DNA of 8,498 nt from Bacteroidales bacterium (GTDB lineage: Bacteria > Bacteroidota > Bacteroidia > Bacteroidales > UBA932), in contig JAFZIX010000122.1 of assembly GCA_017554135.1 (NCBI GenBank), positions 1 to 8,498 of the forward strand, written 5' to 3'. This document shows, in pieces, positions 5,249 through 8,498 of this stretch (its first letter is position 1; each line of letters begins with the position of its first letter). The notes under the pieces were generated by a model. It did not search any database, was not told where the DNA came from, and saw only the letters and a list, made by a program, of their open reading frames with translations. The position numbers were made by a program, and so were the translations under genes.

Positions 5249-8101
5249 TTAATAGTCTTTGTTGTTGATAAAATTGCGATAATACTTTCTGGTCATTACG
5301 CGGTTACAACCCGTCTTGTCGTTTTTATAGTTGGAGCACCCTAAAAACGGTTCCTCTTTTCCCTCGCGGACAATCAGATAACCGTCCTGACACTCATCGC
5401 ATTTGATAATTGACATATCACCGCCACGGAGGTCGTTGGTCATGAAGTCGCAGATTTCGGGCTCGTTGGAGCAGATCCAGAGCTTGAGGCCGATGTGGGG
5501 CTTGTAGCGGAGCTGCAGGGGGTAGCCGCAGACCGGGCAGCGCTTGATGTTCTCCAGGTTGTCGGTGGACTGGTCGTTGAGCTGGCCGTCCATTGTGACC
5601 AGCCGGTAGTCGCGAAGGAGTTCGGTGACGAACTGGGAGGGGTGCTGCTCGGGGGTTATGATGTACACGCGGTTCTTGGTGCGTGTGAGAGCGACGTAGA
5701 AGAGGCGGCGCTCTTCGGCGTAATCGATGCTGTAGTCGCCTTTGACAACGTATTTGAGGACGGGGTCTTCCTGGATCTGGGACGGGAAGCCGTAGAGTTC
5801 GTTGCGGGCGTTGATGATGATGACGTTGTCGTAGCCGAGGCCTTTTGCGCGGTGAACTGTCATGAATTCAATCTTGACGCCGGGGAAGCGGAGGGAACGG
5901 ACGCTGCCATCGTCGGGGTTGTACTGGAAGTCGGCTGATTTGCCGAGGTTGAATGCGTCAAATCCGTAGCGGCCCAGAAGCAGGATGGAGGATTTGGGAT
6001 CCTCAGAGAGGATCTTCTCCATTGCGGCTTCGACGGTCTTGCCGATGAGGAAATAGCGGCCGCCCTTTCCTTCGAACTGCTTGCGGTCAACCTCTTCCGT
6101 GTAGGTCTGGATGACGATGGGGTTGGTGATGTGCTTCGGGGAGACCAGGGCCTTTTTCAGCTGGGATTCGTTCTGCTGGATGAAACCACCGGCAATGTCG
6201 ATGACTTCCTGGGCGTTGCGGTAGGTCTTGGTGATCTTGAGCTCCTCGCCGTAGCACATCGCTTTCTTGAACTGGGTGAAGAGTTCGATGCGGGCACCGG
6301 CATAGGCGTAGATGGATTGCCAGTCGTCGCCCACGGCTATAATCTTGGCATCGCAGACCTCGCTGAGGGCTTTCGTGAGGTCGAAACGCTGCCTGGAGAT
6401 GTCCTGGTACTCGTCCACGATAATGTACTTGAAGTCGAGCTTCACGCCGGAATTCTTCTGCTCCCGGAGGATGCGTGCGGACTCGTTGATCATATCCTCG
6501 AAGTCCACGGCGTGCTGCTGCTTCAGGCGCTTGGTGTACTCCAGATAGCACTGCTGGCAGACATCCAGGAAGAGCTTCGTTCGCTCGTTGGTGGACTTGC
6601 TTTCCCACTCGTAGAACTTCTCGGTGTTGAAGCCGTTGGTTTTGAAGTTCTGGATGAAGGTGCAGACCAGCTTGACCAGCTTCAGGATGTATTTGTTCTC
6701 CTCGGTGGAGACGATCTTATCGAAGACTTCCTTGGAGGAACGGGGCTCGAGGGTGAAGCCGTGGGCCTTCAGCTCCTCTTCCAGGTGGACCAGCAGCGGC
6801 CGGCCGTCGTTGTAGGAGGAGAAGGTGTAGATGAGTTCAGTGCCGTGCTGGCGGTGCAGCTTGACTTTGTCATTGATGGCCGCCTTGTAGCGGTCCAGCT
6901 GCTCCTGGTTGTACCTGTTGTTCCGGCCGTCCTGGGTGATACCGAAGTGCTCGATGTAAGCCACGTGGTCGCTCTGGGTGATGGTGAAGTCCGGGGTGTA
7001 GGGCTTGTGGGCACGTATGATATTGTACTTGTACGGCTTCTCGTAGGCGTAGTCAATCTTATTGAGATACAGGAAGTTCGCTATCTGGACTTCCTGGGCC
7101 GAGCGCAGAGCTTCGTGTGCAATGGAAATGCGGTTGCCGGTGCGCTTGTTGATGATTTCCTCCGTGTACTCGCTCATATTCCCCTTGAGCGTGGTGAAGT
7201 CCGCCTTGGAGATGTAGTTGAAGAAGGAATTGATGTCATCGCCCTCATATTGCGCGTCAAAATAGCTGCCGAAGAAGAGGATGAGCTTGTCCACCAGTTC
7301 TGGCTGTTCCAGAATGTTGCTCTTGAGGTAGTTGTTGACGATGTTGAAGAGGAAACCGCCGTCCCGGATATTCTTTCCGGCCGGATCTTGCTTCCTGAGG
7401 ATAGCGTAGCCGGTGCTATGGAAGGTGGTTACGGGGCACTTTATCCGGAGCGCCTTATTGATCTTGTCCCGCAACTCGCCAACGGCTTTGTTGGTGAAGG
7501 AAATCACCAATATCTTCTCAGGATCTATGTGCTGACGCTCGACCAGGTACCGCACCTTTGCGGCCACTGTAGTTGTCTTTCCGGCACCGGCGCCAGCGAT
7601 AACCAGCGTGTAGTCCTCATCCGAGAGCACCACCTGCCGCTGCTCTGCGTCCAGGCTGATGACCGGGTCAACGGATTTGAGGATGTTATCCAGGTAGTCC
7701 TTCTCGGACTCCAGATGCCGCTCCAGGAACGTTTGGTTGTGCCGGCGTATACTCTCCGAACCGGATTCCAGATTGGCGATGTCCGCATAGTTCCGCAGGA
7801 AAGCTTCCACCTCAGCCCCCGGCACACCATTGGCCGAGCAGTAGTAGCTGAGCGTCTTGGCCGCCTTCTGGTTCTGGAAGAAGCTGTTCAGTTCCGCATA
7901 ATCCTCCACCAGTCGCCGATAATCACTACGGGCCAGGAACTTGTCTGCCATCAGGAGGGCGTTCAAGGCCTGGGTGAAGTGCTTTATTTGGGCATATTCC
8001 TGAGTCGGTGTTAATGGCGCATTGCTGTCGGGCTCCTTGCTCTCAGGAGTTTCTTGAGACGCACTACGCCTGTTGGAGAATATGCGGTTAAAGAAGGACA
8101 T
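5249..8101 (-). CDS. UvrD/HelD-like superfamily 1 helicase with inserted nuclease-like domain and zinc ribbons (950 aa)
   Basis: An ATP-dependent DNA helicase of the UvrD/Rep group. After a helical N-terminal region (1-145) come Q-motif LDAEQRQVVL (150-159), Walker A AGAGAGKTT (169-177), motif Ia VISFTNKAVGELRDKI (199-214), TTFHSTG (225-231), Walker B VDEYQD (562-567), motif III VGDDWQSIYAYAGA (590-603), motif IV TKTYRNAQEVI (624-634), motif V FMTVHRAKGL (746-755), and motif VI EERRLFYVALTRTKNR (796-811). Between motifs Ic and II an insertion (about 335-450) has E337, YTPDF (368-372) and YIEHFG (382-387), like PD-(D/E)XK domains inside HelD-type helicases; the lysine two residues after E384 is absent. 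Two topoisomerase-type zinc ribbons close the protein: C855/C858/C877/C884 and C901/C904/C922/C932. It is cytoplasmic, likely unwinding DNA in repair, recombination or defence. All motor motifs are intact. Confidence 0.95.
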   Translation of the reverse strand: MSFFNRIFSNRRSASQETPESKEPDSNAPLTPTQEYAQIKHFTQALNALLMADKFLARSDYRRLVEDYAELNSFFQNQKAAKTLSYYCSANGVPGAEVEAFLRNYADIANLESGSESIRRHNQTFLERHLESEKDYLDNILKSVDPVISLDAEQRQVVLSDEDYTLVIAGAGAGKTTTVAAKVRYLVERQHIDPEKILVISFTNKAVGELRDKINKALRIKCPVTTFHSTGYAILRKQDPAGKNIRDGGFLFNIVNNYLKSNILEQPELVDKLILFFGSYFDAQYEGDDINSFFNYISKADFTTLKGNMSEYTEEIINKRTGNRISIAHEALRSAQEVQIANFLYLNKIDYAYEKPYKYNIIRAHKPYTPDFTITQSDHVAYIEHFGITQDGRNNRYNQEQLDRYKAAINDKVKLHRQHGTELIYTFSSYNDGRPLLVHLEEELKAHGFTLEPRSSKEVFDKIVSTEENKYILKLVKLVCTFIQNFKTNGFNTEKFYEWESKSTNERTKLFLDVCQQCYLEYTKRLKQQHAVDFEDMINESARILREQKNSGVKLDFKYIIVDEYQDISRQRFDLTKALSEVCDAKIIAVGDDWQSIYAYAGARIELFTQFKKAMCYGEELKITKTYRNAQEVIDIAGGFIQQNESQLKKALVSPKHITNPIVIQTYTEEVDRKQFEGKGGRYFLIGKTVEAAMEKILSEDPKSSILLLGRYGFDAFNLGKSADFQYNPDDGSVRSLRFPGVKIEFMTVHRAKGLGYDNVIIINARNELYGFPSQIQEDPVLKYVVKGDYSIDYAEERRLFYVALTRTKNRVYIITPEQHPSQFVTELLRDYRLVTMDGQLNDQSTDNLENIKRCPVCGYPLQLRYKPHIGLKLWICSNEPEICDFMTNDLRGGDMSIIKCDECQDGYLIVREGKEEPFLGCSNYKNDKTGCNRVMTRKYYRNFINNKDY

Positions 8102-8117
8102 GAGGGTGTTATTCCTG

Positions 8118-8125
8118 CAAATTTA
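8118..8125 (-). promoter_or_regulatory. Bacteroides-type -7 box upstream of the helicase gene
   Basis: On the minus strand this reads TAAATTTG, a full match to TAnnTTTG, 16 bp before the helicase ATG (8101). No clear TTG is seen at -33. The leader would be about 11 nt, as short as that of the TonB-domain gene. Confidence 0.4.
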
Positions 8126-8204
8126 CAAAATATTCTTTAGAAGTCAGGTGCTATACATAGTACTCAAGTTTTCAATATTCTTCACTCCATCATCAAGGAT
8201 GAAA

Positions 8205-8225
8205 TGGGATAAAAAATGGGATAAA
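8205..8225 (+). repeat. Tandem TGGGATAAA repeat
   Basis: TGGGATAAAAAA followed by TGGGATAAA; the counterpart at 3318-3340 is TGGGAAGTAAA followed by TGGGTAGTAAAT. A further related stretch, GGGATAAAAAAT then AACTTATTTT, lies at 3460-3485. The context on both sides of the module is alike, so these are probably parts of a longer diverged repeat. Tandem short sites of this kind could be recombinase or regulator binding sites, but this is a guess. Confidence 0.4.
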
Positions 8226-8280
8226 CTTATTTTTCGATGAAATGATACAGAATGAGATAGATTGCGATAAATATACAACA

Positions 8281-8310
8281 AATTATCCCGCGATTTCTCG
8301 CGGGATAATT
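8281..8310. terminator. Perfect 12-bp stem-loop, terminator-like
   Basis: AATTATCCCGCG (8281-8292) and CGCGGGATAATT (8299-8310) are exact reverse complements around loop ATTTCT. The GC-rich top and A/T-rich base resemble a bidirectional terminator. It could end a minus-strand gene beyond the right edge, isolating the helicase gene from read-through. It occupies the same place relative to the following repeat tail as the 3345-3373 hairpin does on the left. Confidence 0.6.
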
Positions 8311-8322
8311 ATAAGTCACTAA

Positions 8323-8361
8323 AAATCAATCTGTTATATGATCAATATTCCTCCTCATTCC
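8323..8361 (+). repeat. Dispersed repeat, right copy B
   Basis: This copy contains both parts seen separately on the left: AATCAATCTGTT (as in 3261-3271) and ATCAATATTCCTCCTCATTCCA (as in 3276-3293 and 3400-3420). On the minus strand its end reads Trp-Asn-Glu-Glu-Glu-Tyr-stop. Just upstream in that frame is another stop, so only the tail is conserved. Confidence 0.5.
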
Positions 8362-8376
8362 AGAGGGAATTTTAGA

Positions 8377-8397
8377 TTGATTATCAATGACTTACAA
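8377..8397 (-). repeat. Inverted dyad repeat, right copy
   Basis: TTGATTATCAA then TGACTTACAA. Its reverse complement matches 3378-3398 with three mismatches in 21 bases, and the copies point toward each other. Only a short stretch is shared in this orientation, so it could be a protein-binding dyad rather than a true terminal repeat of an element. Confidence 0.45.
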
Positions 8398-8410
8398 GGC
8401 ACTATACAAG

Positions 8411-8484
8411 TTTTTAGTAAGTTTATTTGTCCATACCTGGCCGGAAATGGTCATTCCTGTCAAAAACGGCGTTTTTTAGTAAGT
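8411..8484 (+). repeat. Two direct copies of TTTTTAGTAAGT
   Basis: Exact 12-base copies at 8411-8422 and 8473-8484, 62 bp apart, each followed by a TYTAT.T-like stretch and CCATA or CTATGGA. Between them is an imperfect dyad, GGAAATGGTCATTCC. The meaning is unknown, and the second copy is near the window edge. Confidence 0.4.
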
Positions 8485-8498
8485 CTATATCTATGGAC

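Larger units (their letters stand above)
8102..8498. other. AT-rich right-hand gap with repeats, no clear gene
   Basis: This stretch of about 400 bp holds the helicase promoter, a sequence resembling the 3400-3530 region (8171-8250), a tandem TGGGATAAA (8205-8225), a perfect 12-bp hairpin (8281-8310), repeat copies B and the inverted dyad (8323-8397), and two TTTTTAGTAAGT copies (8411-8422, 8473-8484). A minus-strand frame of 24 codons ending at a TAA at 8423-8425 is open to the window edge. It overlaps the repeats, so it is not called as a gene. Confidence 0.6.

Noticed and set aside
6131..8014. A 627-codon open frame on the plus strand opposite the helicase gene
   Set aside because: Its translation is a low-complexity Val/Leu/Gly/Asp-rich sequence typical of an antisense shadow of a GC-rich gene. 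The minus strand carries all helicase motifs in order.
8423..8497. C-terminal fragment of a minus-strand gene entering from the right edge
   Set aside because: Only 24 codons are visible, no family is recognisable, and the frame runs through a direct repeat; it cannot be distinguished from chance.
8102..8498. CRISPR array or tRNA attachment site
   Set aside because: The repeats are irregular in spacing and few, and no cloverleaf or tRNA 3' end is visible in either AT-rich gap.

Overview
The window looks like an accessory segment of a Bacteroidales-type chromosome (Bacteroidetes). The evidence is as follows. Three proteins have signal peptides cut before glutamine (..GA/Q, ..FA/Q, ..CA/Q). 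There are WG-repeat proteins and a TonB C-terminal-domain protein. Start codons lack Shine-Dalgarno sequences, and promoter boxes resemble the Bacteroides form (-7 TAnnTTTG, -33 TTG). The genus cannot be fixed from this sequence.

Left part (1-3244): secreted or cell-envelope proteins of unknown role. A WG-repeat protein cut by the window edge is followed 3 bp later by a 480-aa secreted protein with weaker WG-like segments. Convergent to them, on the minus strand, are a 236-aa secreted protein resembling a DUF922-type metalloprotease with its metal-binding motif lost, and a 149-aa secreted orphan TonB C-terminal domain.

Middle (3245-3624): an AT-rich gap with no convincing gene. It holds a minus-strand terminator-like hairpin, several short repeats, a 55-codon minus frame without a good start, and a promoter followed by two dyads leading into the next gene.

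Right part (3625-8101): a compact DNA-metabolism module. A full-length DUF1016/YhcG-type PD-(D/E)XK nuclease gene is followed 27 bp later by an unrecognised 177-aa protein. A 950-aa UvrD/HelD-like superfamily 1 helicase converges on them, with only 10 bp between the stop codons. The helicase carries an inserted nuclease-like domain and two C-terminal topoisomerase-type zinc ribbons. Together the genes suggest DNA processing, perhaps defence or element maintenance; this is inference.

Right edge (8102-8498): a second AT-rich gap. It repeats several sequence elements of the 3245-3600 gap: a tandem TGGGA..TAAA sequence, a hairpin, a TTGATWATCAA-centred dyad in inverse orientation, and an AATATTC-YTC tail. 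The nuclease/helicase module is therefore bracketed by related non-coding sequence, which fits a cassette or an insertion hotspot. No transposase, recombinase, tRNA, rRNA or CRISPR array was seen.
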